From the NCBI GenBank assembly GCA_964423835.1, contig CAYRGJ010000012.1, positions 1 through 64,000 of the forward strand: a stretch of DNA of 64,000 bases, read 5' to 3'. The notes beneath the pieces are model-generated. The model worked only from the letters and a program-made list of their open reading frames with translations, was not told the DNA's origin and did no database searches. Origin of the DNA: JAFGCL01 sp964423835. GTDB lineage: Bacteria; Chloroflexota; Dehalococcoidia; UBA2247; RBG-13-53-26. Of this stretch, positions 8,359-16,414 are shown piece after piece; position 1 is the stretch's first letter; each line of letters begins with the position of its first letter. The translations under genes and the position numbers were made by a program.

Positions 8359-8958
8359 TCAATCAGTGGGGTATCCCAGCCAGCCCCAGTGCTCGTTGCG
8401 CAGGTTGACGTTGTAGCCATCGTCCCCGCGCTGGCGGGGCGCCTTGTGCACTACCGTAATGGCCCGCATGGGGCAGACCTCCACGCAGGCCTGCTTGCCG
8501 TCGGGGCCGCCCTTCTCCAGCCGGTACTGAGCCCGGGCACACAGGTCGCACTTCAGGGCCACCCGCCGCTCTGCGTTCCAGGTGATCCGGCTGGGCGGGT
8601 AGGGGCAGGCCTCGATGCACAGGCCGCAGCCGTCGCACAGAGACTCATCCACGATCCGCACGTTGCCCTGATCGCCATCAGCGCGGATGGCTCCCGTGGG
8701 GCAGGCCTTGAGGCACAACGGGTTGGCGCACTGGCGGCAGATGTAGATGGCGGTGTCGGCCGGGAAGGGCTTGAACGCGGTCTGCTCCACCCGGATGCGC
8801 GCCAGGGAGGGGTTGGTGCTCCCCTCGTGCACCAGCGAGCAGGCCAGCATGCAGGCCAGGCAGCCGGCGCACTTCTTCGGGTCCACCACCAGGTACCCCT
8901 CTGACAAAGGGATTTTGGACGTCCTCCGGCCGGTCACCACGGTCCCGTCATCCTTCAC
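8359..8958 (-). CDS. Four-cluster polyferredoxin, AOR partner
   Basis: Electron-transfer protein of the HycB/DmsB type, 199 residues, with four cysteine groups (CAGCLACMLAC, CRQCANPLCLKAC, CDGCGLCIEAC and a final group beginning KCDLC and ending CVEVC), so up to four [4Fe-4S] clusters. It is immediately upstream of an AOR and is probably that enzyme's electron-transfer subunit. The reading frame opens with GTG at 8958, which overlaps the stop of the preceding fragment as GTGA; no separate ribosome-binding site is evident, suggesting translational coupling. A second AOR plus polyferredoxin pair is at 16415-18992. Confidence 0.85.
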   Translation of the reverse strand: MKDDGTVVTGRRTSKIPLSEGYLVVDPKKCAGCLACMLACSLVHEGSTNPSLARIRVEQTAFKPFPADTAIYICRQCANPLCLKACPTGAIRADGDQGNVRIVDESLCDGCGLCIEACPYPPSRITWNAERRVALKCDLCARAQYRLEKGGPDGKQACVEVCPMRAITVVHKAPRQRGDDGYNVNLRNEHWGWLGYPTD

Positions 8959-9161
8959 CAGAAGAAATCCATGACCAGCTTGCGCTGGCGACCGGCCCCC
9001 GCTTCATTCCATCGCAGCGTCAGGCTGTATGTCTCGTTTGACAGGCCGACGCTCGGCTTCTCCAGGCCTGAGAGGCTGATGTCCTGCCCGCCCGGCAGCT
9101 TGCCGGCAAACCATCCCGTGATCCTGGTCCCTATTTCCTCCAGTGAAAGCGGCTGAGCCAT
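8955..9161 (-). pseudogene. N-terminal remnant of an aminoglycoside-phosphotransferase-like (APH) kinase
   Basis: 68 codons with an ATG and a good GGGAGG site. The segment KPSVGLSNETYSLTLRW matches the N-terminal nucleotide-binding strand pair of the APH/ACAD10-type phosphotransferase family, whose members are normally about 340 residues. The frame stops right after RQRKLVMDFFW, so no catalytic domain remains. The stop overlaps the GTG of the polyferredoxin (GTGA). It may be retained because it couples translation to that gene. I cannot exclude a genuine small protein of unknown role. Confidence 0.5.
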
Positions 9162-9257
9162 CTACGTCCTCCCTGACATCTATCCAGCGGGAAGCCGAGC
9201 GCTGTGCCACGCTCGCCAGCCCGCCTGGACCCGGCATGCCCGTCTGGCGGCGCCGGG

Positions 9258-9710
9258 CTACTCCACCGTCCCCACTATCTCGACGAACTCCACTATCACG
9301 CCGTCCGGGTCCAGGGCAATGTACTGCTTGGTCCTGACGCCCATGGCCACGAAATCCAGGGCCGGACTCCAGAAATCGAAGCCCTGTGCCCTCAGCTTCT
9401 TCCCCACCTCTTCCACGTCCTCGACAATAAAGGACAGCTCGTTCAGCCCGGTGGAGGGGTATCTGAGGTGCTCCGTCGGCCTGATCTTCGTCTTGGGGGA
9501 CGCCACCTCGAAGAGCTCCACCATGCTCCCGTTCTCATCCGCGAACAAGACCACCCTCATCTTCAGGTTCTTCTCCCCGGCATATGCATCCATCTCCTTG
9601 CTAACGGGTATCCACTCGTCAAAGGTCTGCGTCAGCCCCAGGGCATCCCCGTAGAACTTCTTCGACTTGTCCATGTCCTTCACTGTGATGGCGGCGTGAT
9701 TGATCAGCAT
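9258..9710 (-). CDS. VOC/glyoxalase-superfamily protein (methylmalonyl-CoA epimerase-like)
   Basis: 150 residues starting MLINHAAITVKDMD, made of two beta-alpha-beta-beta-beta units. Candidate metal ligands are His5, Glu65 (MVELFE), Glu91 (LNELSF, where the family often has His) and Glu141 (IVEFVE). VOC proteins catalyse epimerisation, isomerisation or ring cleavage; an epimerase acting on an acyl-CoA would suit this operon but is not proved. The ATG at 9710 lies within the last codons of the upstream membrane Fe-S protein (overlap 7 bases), implying translational coupling. The open frame extends far upstream but that part is antisense-type noise over the larger gene. Confidence 0.8.
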   Translation of the reverse strand: MLINHAAITVKDMDKSKKFYGDALGLTQTFDEWIPVSKEMDAYAGEKNLKMRVVLFADENGSMVELFEVASPKTKIRPTEHLRYPSTGLNELSFIVEDVEEVGKKLRAQGFDFWSPALDFVAMGVRTKQYIALDPDGVIVEFVEIVGTVE

Positions 9711-11821
9711 GTCTTGCACCCTCCCTTCGTAATATGACCAGCCCGGGCCTGGAGGTCCTCGCCTCCGGACCCCGCGGATCTGCTTCCTGACATAACCGGA
9801 ACCGCGGCACCTGGCTGGCTCTGGCAGCACCCCGCCGGGTCCCGGAGGGACCTCTCGACCAGCTCCACCAGGTCCAGGGTCTGGACCGGCCGGTGGCCGT
9901 TGGCGCGGCCCACGCCCTGGGTGAACATCTCCAGGCAGAAGGGGCAGGCCGTCACCACCGCGTTGGCCCCCGTCCTCACGGCCTCCGCGGCGCGCTCCTC
10001 GTTTATGTTCGCCCCGGCGGTCTGTTCCACCCACATCCGTCCGCCGCCCGCTCCGCAGCAAAAGCTCTTGTCGCGGGAGCGACCCATTTCCACCAACTCC
10101 ACCCCAGGTACGCTCCTCAGGACCTCCCGGGGAGCCTGGTATATACCGTTGTAGCGTCCCAGATAACAGGCGTCGTGGTAGGTCACAGACTCCTCTACCG
10201 GATTGGCAACCTTGAGTCCGCCTTCCCTGATAAGCCCCGCGATGAACTCGGTGTGATGCACCACCTGGAAATCGCCCTCCAGCTGCGGGTACTCGTTCTT
10301 CATGGTGTTGAAGCAGTGCGGGCAGCAGGTGACGATCCGCCGCACGTTGTAGCGCCTGAAGGTGTCGATATTCTGCCGCGCCTGCATCTGGAAGAGCACT
10401 TCGTGCCCTATCCTGCGGGCGGGATCGCCGCAGCACGTCTCTTCGTCCCCCAGCACCCCGAACCTGACGCCGGCCCGCCGGAGAAGATTCACCATGGAGA
10501 TCAGGACCTTCATCCCCCGCTCGTCCATGGCAGCAGTGCACCCGGCCCAGAGAAGCACTTCCGCATCGCCCTGCTCCGCCAGCGGCGGGATGTCCAGGCC
10601 CTCCATCCAGTCCGTCCTCAGGTAGCCGGCCCCGGCGTAAGGGTCGCCCCGGGTCAGCAGGGTCTTGAGGGCCCGGCCGACGGCCTCCGGCGGCTTGTCC
10701 TGGGCCATCACCAGGTGGCGGCGCATCTCAATGATGTCGTCCACGTGCTCGTTGCCCACCGGACATACGGACTGGCAGGCGCCGCAGGTGGTGCAGGCCC
10801 AGATCTCCTCTTCGGTGACCGCCCGGCCGATCAGGCCCGGCGAGGCCTTCTGGCCGGGTCCCCGCTGGAGCAGATGGACCTTCAGGTTCTCTATCATATC
10901 CTTCGGCGACAGAGGCTGCCCGGTGAGATGGGCAGGGCAGTTGTCGGAGCACCGCCCGCACTTGGCGCAGGCATAAAGGTCCAGCAGGTGCTTCCAGGTG
11001 AAGTCCTCGATCTTGCCCGCCCCGAGAACATCGTCCCTCTCCACGTCAAGCCACGGGAGGGACCCCTGGGGACGCGATGACCGCAGGAACAGGTTGAGGG
11101 GCGCCACCAGTATGTGAAGGTGCTTCGAGAACGGTATGTAGACCAGGAACCCCAGCACGATGCCCATGTGCAGCCAGAAGACGACCCGCACCAAAGTCAT
11201 CAGGGTGCTGGCGCCCAGACCGGTGAAAGAGCGGGACAAGGCCGCTGAAACCGGCCCGCCAGCACTCCCTGGATACAGGGCCATGCGGAAGGCCTCCCCG
11301 GCGTAGTGGGTGATAATCAGGAAGAGGATGGCCACCAGAATGACTCCGGCCTCGATTCCGGTCTCCAGCCTCCTCGGGCGCACCACGTATCTCCGGGCCA
11401 GGGCCCAGATGACCGCGGCCGCGCAGAGCGCCGCCAGCACGTCCAGGAGGGGATCGTACACCCGGGAGAAGCCGTTGTTCAGCGCCGTCAGGCTCTCCTC
11501 CTCGTGCCAGGCCCCCCAGGCGAAGACGTAGGCGTAGTTGGCGAAGAACAGAAGGCCCGTCCAGAACATCAGGAAGTGACCCACACCGGCCCGGTCCTTC
11601 AGAGAGACGTCCTTGAGGCACCCCCACTGCGTCAGGACCAGGGCCAGGGTGGCAAGCGTCCGCCGCCCGGGATTATCCAGCCTGTCCTCGGGCCGGCCGA
11701 GTCGCAGCAGGCGGAGGAGGTGACAGGCGCGGAACAGGAACAGGGCCAGAACCACGGCCAGCAGAGAGTAGAGCACAATATACCCGGGGAAATCGCCGAA
11801 TAGTCCTTGACCGGTCTGCAT
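9704..11821 (-). CDS. Membrane HdrD-like Fe-S oxidoreductase with NarI-type membrane domain (ETF:quinone reductase candidate)
   Basis: 705 residues. The N-terminal 250 or so form a membrane domain with about five hydrophobic helices like the nitrate-reductase gamma subunit. A double [4Fe-4S] ferredoxin segment (CAKCGRCSDNCPAH and CTTCGACQSVCPVG) follows, then two CCG domains of HdrD/GlpC type (ETCCGDPARR, CCPHC; FCCGAGGGRMW, CPFC) that can hold an unusual cluster. Proteins of this architecture next to etfAB in syntrophs and Geobacter (DUF224, EMO) are proposed to pass electrons from ETF to menaquinone. It starts 18 bases after etfA. Its C-terminal half is nearly the same as that of the soluble protein at 13721, which lacks the membrane domain. 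Confidence 0.85.
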   Translation of the reverse strand: MQTGQGLFGDFPGYIVLYSLLAVVLALFLFRACHLLRLLRLGRPEDRLDNPGRRTLATLALVLTQWGCLKDVSLKDRAGVGHFLMFWTGLLFFANYAYVFAWGAWHEEESLTALNNGFSRVYDPLLDVLAALCAAAVIWALARRYVVRPRRLETGIEAGVILVAILFLIITHYAGEAFRMALYPGSAGGPVSAALSRSFTGLGASTLMTLVRVVFWLHMGIVLGFLVYIPFSKHLHILVAPLNLFLRSSRPQGSLPWLDVERDDVLGAGKIEDFTWKHLLDLYACAKCGRCSDNCPAHLTGQPLSPKDMIENLKVHLLQRGPGQKASPGLIGRAVTEEEIWACTTCGACQSVCPVGNEHVDDIIEMRRHLVMAQDKPPEAVGRALKTLLTRGDPYAGAGYLRTDWMEGLDIPPLAEQGDAEVLLWAGCTAAMDERGMKVLISMVNLLRRAGVRFGVLGDEETCCGDPARRIGHEVLFQMQARQNIDTFRRYNVRRIVTCCPHCFNTMKNEYPQLEGDFQVVHHTEFIAGLIREGGLKVANPVEESVTYHDACYLGRYNGIYQAPREVLRSVPGVELVEMGRSRDKSFCCGAGGGRMWVEQTAGANINEERAAEAVRTGANAVVTACPFCLEMFTQGVGRANGHRPVQTLDLVELVERSLRDPAGCCQSQPGAAVPVMSGSRSAGSGGEDLQARAGHITKGGCKTC

Positions 11822-11838
11822 CGTCTCTCCCTGAAGCC

Positions 11839-12840
11839 CTACTTCTCCAGGAGCTCCTTCAGCTTCGCCGTCAGCGCCGGCAGCGCCTGCTGGCAGTCGC
11901 CCACCAGGCCAAACTGGGCCACCTTGAAGATGTGGGCCTCCGGGTCGGTGTTGATGGCCACCACGTTCTTGGCCGCGGACATGCCGGCAACATGCTGCAC
12001 GGCGCCGGAGAGGCCCACGGCAAAATATAGGTTAGGGCTGACCACTTTGCCGGTCTGGCCAATCAGGAGCGTGGATGGCAGCCAGCCCTCCTCGCAGGCC
12101 GGCTTGGTGCCTCCCACCGCACCCCCGAGCGCCCTGGCCAGCTCCCACAGCATCTTGAACCCCTCCGCGCTGCCCAGCCCGGCGCCGCCAGCCACGACCA
12201 CATCGGCATCCTCCAGCTTCACCCCTTCGACCTCCTGGCGCACATGCTGCACCAGCCGGCTCTCTGGCGGCGCAGCGCCCAGGTCAACGCTGATGGCAAC
12301 CACCTCTCCCTTGCGGGATTGATCGGCGGGCAGCGCCGGCATCGTCCCGCGCCTCACCGTGGCCATCTGCGGGCGCCCGGACCGGCACACCATCTCGGCC
12401 AGGGCATTCCCGCCATATACCGGCCGCGTCTGCACCATCAGCCTGGTGGCGGGATCGATGCGCAGCTGAACGCAGTCCATGGCCAGCCCGGTCCCCAGCC
12501 TGGCGGCAACGCGAGGCGCGATGTCCAGGCCCATGTCGGTCTGGCCCATGAGCAGGATGGAAGGGCCCAGCTGTTTGCAGGCTGCGGTCACCGCCGTGGT
12601 GTATGTAGCGCCATGGTACTGGGAAAGCGCCGGCTCATCGGCGATGTAGACCACATCCGCCCCGAGGGCGATGGCCTCGGCGGCCGCCTCCTGGAGCCCA
12701 CCCCCTACCAGCAGGGCTCCCAGCTTCTCGCCCAGCTCGTCCGCCAGGTGCCGCCCTGCGCCCAACAACTCCCCGGTGATGGAAGCGGTCTTCCCCTCAT
12801 TCACCTCTCCGCAGATCAGAACACCGTTGTGTTGCGACAT
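11839..12840 (-). CDS. etfA: Electron transfer flavoprotein alpha subunit
   Basis: EtfA/FixB, 333 residues, the FAD-carrying subunit that accepts electrons from acyl-CoA dehydrogenases. The C-terminal FAD domain is clear: GQTGKVVSPNLYFAVG, SGAVQHVAGM and AINTDPEAHIF. Small departures from the consensus are Lys in place of the Arg of the usual G-A-S-R-P motif (GGTKPACEEGW) and AQFG for ADYG near the end. A GGAGG site precedes the ATG. The order LUD/HdrD - etfB - etfA - membrane HdrD places the ETF between two potential electron acceptors. Confidence 0.93.
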   Translation of the reverse strand: MSQHNGVLICGEVNEGKTASITGELLGAGRHLADELGEKLGALLVGGGLQEAAAEAIALGADVVYIADEPALSQYHGATYTTAVTAACKQLGPSILLMGQTDMGLDIAPRVAARLGTGLAMDCVQLRIDPATRLMVQTRPVYGGNALAEMVCRSGRPQMATVRRGTMPALPADQSRKGEVVAISVDLGAAPPESRLVQHVRQEVEGVKLEDADVVVAGGAGLGSAEGFKMLWELARALGGAVGGTKPACEEGWLPSTLLIGQTGKVVSPNLYFAVGLSGAVQHVAGMSAAKNVVAINTDPEAHIFKVAQFGLVGDCQQALPALTAKLKELLEK

Positions 12841-12915
12841 TCGAACGGACCTCCTTGGTTTCGGTCACACCCCCGCCGCCCGCAGGCCCGGCGGCGATCG
12901 GCAACTAACAGGGCT

Positions 12916-13716
12916 TCAGACTACCTTGGCCTCTCTCAACCTCAGCGCCAGCCTGGCGGCCGCATCGGCGGCGTTCTCGCCGGTGATCATCTCGCACCTG
13001 GCTTCATGGACGGGGATGAATAGCTTGATGATCTCGGTGCGAGCCGCACCGCCCCCCACCATGGCCGGATCAGCCCCGATGTCCGCGGCCGTCCACACGG
13101 GGATCTGCTTCCGGGCCGCCGCCAGGATGCCCTTCCCGGTGGGCAAACGGGGAAGCCCTATCTCCTGGCTGATGGTGACCACCGCGGGCGGTGTCACCTC
13201 AGAGAGGTCGTAGCCGTCCGCCGTCACGTGCTCCACCACCAGCTTGCCGTCCGACATCTTGAGGCTCCTGGCTCGAGTGATCAGGGGCAGGCCCAGGTTC
13301 TCGGCCAGGATCGACCCCACCTGGCCCGCGTCCCAGTCCGCCGCCTGGCGGCCGCAGAGGACCAGGTCACAGGCTCCCAGCTTCTGTATAGCCCTGGCCA
13401 GGACATGGGCGCTGCCGAAGCTGTCGGAGTCGTCAAAGGCCTTGTCAGTGAGCAGGATCCCCTCGTCGGCCCCCATCGAAATGGCGAACTTGACCACCTC
13501 CGCCGCCTGCCTGGGGCCGATGGAGATGACGGTTATCTTGCCGCCGGCCTGCTCCTTCAACCTCAGGGCGCCCTCGACCGCCCTTTCGTCAAACGGGCTC
13601 ATGACCGGGGCCACCCCCTTCGGAGGCAGCGCCTTCCTGGCCTCGGGGTCGATCTTGAACTTCCCCGGCGGGATCTCGGGGTTGGGTATCTGCTTGACGC
13701 ATACCACCATATTCAC
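12916..13716 (-). CDS. etfB: Electron transfer flavoprotein beta subunit
   Basis: EtfB/FixA, 266 residues, beginning MNMVVCVKQIPNPE, with CGRQAADWDAGQVG at the AMP/FAD-binding position and the TPPAVVTISQEIGLPRLPT segment typical of the family. Together with EtfA it forms the ETF dimer. The start is GTG at 13716 with GGAGG about 9 bases upstream; an in-frame ATG two codons later is less well spaced. The gene begins 4 bases after the stop of the LUD/HdrD gene, so the two are co-transcribed. From sequence alone I cannot tell a bifurcating from a non-bifurcating ETF. Confidence 0.93.
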   Translation of the reverse strand: MNMVVCVKQIPNPEIPPGKFKIDPEARKALPPKGVAPVMSPFDERAVEGALRLKEQAGGKITVISIGPRQAAEVVKFAISMGADEGILLTDKAFDDSDSFGSAHVLARAIQKLGACDLVLCGRQAADWDAGQVGSILAENLGLPLITRARSLKMSDGKLVVEHVTADGYDLSEVTPPAVVTISQEIGLPRLPTGKGILAAARKQIPVWTAADIGADPAMVGGGAARTEIIKLFIPVHEARCEMITGENAADAAARLALRLREAKVV

Positions 13717-13720
13717 AACG

Positions 13721-15838
13721 CTATCCCTCCACAGTGGCCTTCTCGAGCACTTCGGCCAGGTCCATCAGTCCCATGCCCGCCCGGGCCTTGTTCCGGCCCA
13801 GGCTTTCCCCGAACATCTGCAGGCAGAAAGGACAGGCCGTCACCACGGCTGCGGCCTCCGTCTTGACTGCTTCCGCGGCCCGCATGTCGTTGATGCTGGT
13901 GCCGGGTGCATCCTCCATCCACATCCGCCCCCCGCCGGCCCCGCAGCAGAAGCTCTTCTCCCGGCAGTAGTTCATCTCCACCAGCTCCACGCCCGGGATG
14001 GCCCTGAGGACCTGCCTCGGCGCCTCGTATATGTCGTTGTAGCGGCCCAGGTAGCAGGCGTCGTGGTAGGCCAGTCTCTGGCCGGTGTGGCCACCGGGCT
14101 TGATCCGGCCCTCCTTCATCAGCGCGGCGATCAGCTGGGTGTGGTGCACTACCTGGAAGTCGCCTCCCAGACGGGGGTACTCGTTCTTGAACACATTGAA
14201 GCAATGAGGGCAGCAGGTCACGATCCGGCTCACGTTGTACTGCTTCATGGTCTCGATGTTGCGCTGCGCCTGCATCTCGAAGAGCACTTCGTGCCCAATC
14301 CTGCGGGCGGGGTCACCGCAGCAGGTCTCTTCGTCACCCAGGACCCCGAAGCTGACTCCGGCCCGCTTCAACAGCCCGGCCATGGACATCAGCACCTTCA
14401 TGCCCCGCTCATCCATGGCAGCGGTGCAGCCGGCCCAGAGCAGGAGGTCCACCTGGCTGTCCTCAGACATCAGCTTGATGCCGAGGCCCTCCGTCCAGTC
14501 CGTCCGCAGGAAACCGGCCCCCGCATAAGGGTCGCCCCTGGTCAGCAGCGTCTTCAGGGCCCGCCCTACGGTCTCGGGGGGTTTGTCTTCCACCAGGACC
14601 AGCCCCTGTCGCAATCCCAGGATGGCCTCGGTGTGCTTGATGGACACGGGGCACACGTCTTCACAGGCCCGGCAGGTGGCGCAGGCCCAGATCTCATCCT
14701 CGGATATCTTCCTGCCGGCCCCGTCCCCCTGCTCGCCGGCGGCGGTCCCGGCGGTCTCGGGCCCGGCATCAAGCGAGTCGAAACCGGCGTGCGGCAGATC
14801 GCTCTTCATGTTGAGGACCACCTGCCGGGGTGACAGGGGCTTGCCGGCCAGCCGCGCCGGGCAGTACCGATCGCACAGCCGGCAGCCTATGCACAGGTAC
14901 AGGTCCTTGAAGGCGCTCTTGGCCAGGCTGCTTCTTCCATTGTCCAGGATCACCAGGTGAAGCTCCCGGTCCTCGTATTCCTTCAGAAGCGGAAGATCAG
15001 CAATGCTGAGTGTCTTCTCGCCCTTGGGGCGTATACCCACTACCAGGTTCTCTGCGCCGAAAATACCCATACAACGGGCCTGTAAAGCAGCCTCTTCCCT
15101 GTTCCTGACTATCTTGTCCAGGCCCACCACCAGGAACACCTTCTTGGCTTCCATCAGGTCGCGGTGGATATTGCGGAAGTGCTCCACCATGAATACAGCG
15201 CCGTCTTCAGCAGCCATGGAGTTGACTCCCAGCACAGCCAGGTATCTCCTCACGCCGCCATATGCTGCGCCCTCATGTTCTAGTCCAGCCATCTCCTGGA
15301 CGACGGAGAAAGGCGCCTCCATGTCCTTGTCATACAGCACCGCAATGTCCGCCAGGTCGCGCGTTTCCTTGTTCTCAACGTCGAACTCATCGAGATAGGA
15401 GTTGATCACGGTGTAGCCGCGTGATGCCAGCCCCGGCCTGATCTCCTGGTCCACCACGCGTGAGTTGCTGGTGGATACAGTAGTAATACCTTCCGAGTTC
15501 TCTGAGATGTATTCGACGGCTTCGGCGGCATCTACGGCTGATTTCACTCTCACCCCGGGGTACTTCTGAGCCAGGCTCGTTTTGAGCTGCTCCACTAGCG
15601 TGTCCGTGTGGTCGCGGGAATACTCGCGGACTTCCCTCAATCGCTGCTTGACTTCAGCCCTGCTCACGGGCTGGGTGACAAGGGGCATCTCATACAACCA
15701 ACCCACCAGTTTGGTCACGGTCGAACGGGCCCTTGTCTTGTAGTAGGGCTCCATGATGGATATAGGGAGGTCCGCCTTCACACTCGACCTTGTCGGGGTC
15801 GTAGATTCTGCTGATCTCATCGCCACACCGTCATCCAT
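13721..15838 (-). CDS. LUD-domain / ferredoxin / HdrD fusion (soluble Fe-S oxidoreductase)
   Basis: About 705 residues from the ATG at 15838. The N-terminal 300 or so form a LUD (LutB/LutC-type) domain (TTVSTSNSRVVDQEIRPG; GVNSMAAEDGAVFMVEH), followed by two ferredoxin groups (CIGCRLCDRYCPAR; CATCRACEDVCPVS) and two CCG domains (ETCCGDPARR, CCPHC; FCCGAGGGRMW, CPFC). It therefore looks like LutB fused to LutA/HdrD and has no membrane helices. Its C-terminal half matches that of the membrane protein at 9704 almost residue for residue. It heads the etfBA genes and may be a soluble electron partner of the ETF. The start is uncertain: TTG 15904 and ATGs at 15820 and 15754 are alternatives, none with a strong ribosome-binding site. 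Confidence 0.8.
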   Translation of the reverse strand: MDDGVAMRSAESTTPTRSSVKADLPISIMEPYYKTRARSTVTKLVGWLYEMPLVTQPVSRAEVKQRLREVREYSRDHTDTLVEQLKTSLAQKYPGVRVKSAVDAAEAVEYISENSEGITTVSTSNSRVVDQEIRPGLASRGYTVINSYLDEFDVENKETRDLADIAVLYDKDMEAPFSVVQEMAGLEHEGAAYGGVRRYLAVLGVNSMAAEDGAVFMVEHFRNIHRDLMEAKKVFLVVGLDKIVRNREEAALQARCMGIFGAENLVVGIRPKGEKTLSIADLPLLKEYEDRELHLVILDNGRSSLAKSAFKDLYLCIGCRLCDRYCPARLAGKPLSPRQVVLNMKSDLPHAGFDSLDAGPETAGTAAGEQGDGAGRKISEDEIWACATCRACEDVCPVSIKHTEAILGLRQGLVLVEDKPPETVGRALKTLLTRGDPYAGAGFLRTDWTEGLGIKLMSEDSQVDLLLWAGCTAAMDERGMKVLMSMAGLLKRAGVSFGVLGDEETCCGDPARRIGHEVLFEMQAQRNIETMKQYNVSRIVTCCPHCFNVFKNEYPRLGGDFQVVHHTQLIAALMKEGRIKPGGHTGQRLAYHDACYLGRYNDIYEAPRQVLRAIPGVELVEMNYCREKSFCCGAGGGRMWMEDAPGTSINDMRAAEAVKTEAAAVVTACPFCLQMFGESLGRNKARAGMGLMDLAEVLEKATVEG

Positions 15839-16051
15839 GTTCGCATCGCATCTGACGGAGCCCGCCCTCCGGTCGGCTGGCGGGGCTCCATCAGTGACGC
15901 TCAAACCGACACTCTCTCAAAAGCGTGCCATCTGGCTGGTCGCGCAAGAGCCTTCGTCCGTTCTCTCTTTGTTTCCTTTCCTCACGCAAGGTCGGCGAAC
16001 AGACAGAGAGTCCGGCACTGGTCCAGGACTAGGTCCGGGACCGGCCTTGCA

Positions 16052-16282
16052 TCACCCGAACCCCTGGAGCTTTCTGAGGTCCTCCTCAAGGCCCTTGAAC
16101 ATCGCGTCCGTTATCTGCCCCTTGGACATAGCTTTCAGGGTCTTGGGGCTCATCATCTTGCCCAGGTTGTATTGCGGATTGCCGACGAAGCCCGGCCAGT
16201 TCTTGTCAAAAGCCTCCTTCGCCCCGGAAAGCTGCATTATGTCCTTGACCTTGGATTCCATTGTGAGTTTCTTGTCTGCCAT
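16052..16282 (-). CDS. Small helical protein of unknown function
   Basis: 76 residues with an excellent AAGGAGG site and ATG. The pattern KVKDIMQLSGAKEAFDKNWPGF followed by MSPKTLKAMSKGQ and a terminal LEEDLRKL helix recalls the short helical tail domain (a-x-x-x-L-x-K-x-x-P-G-x-x-x-N-P) seen at the ends of some bacterial hydrolases and as stand-alone proteins. I do not recognise a function. It lies between an AOR gene and the LUD/HdrD gene in the same direction, so it is probably in the operon. Confidence 0.65.
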   Translation of the reverse strand: MADKKLTMESKVKDIMQLSGAKEAFDKNWPGFVGNPQYNLGKMMSPKTLKAMSKGQITDAMFKGLEEDLRKLQGFG

Positions 16283-16414
16283 GGCTACCTCCTTCTTCTC
16301 TCAATGCGACCTTCATGACTCTCTGCCGGTTCCCCTCTATTCACACAGCCTTGCGCATCTGCACGGCAGCGGCAACAGGGCCGCTGCCGCGCTTCAGCAT
16401 CTCGTGTCGTATCC

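Noticed and set aside
9711..10541. Long N-terminal extension of the VOC frame
   Set aside because: Overlaps the membrane HdrD gene on the same strand in another frame; the VOC family begins exactly at ATG 9710 with its own ribosome-binding site.
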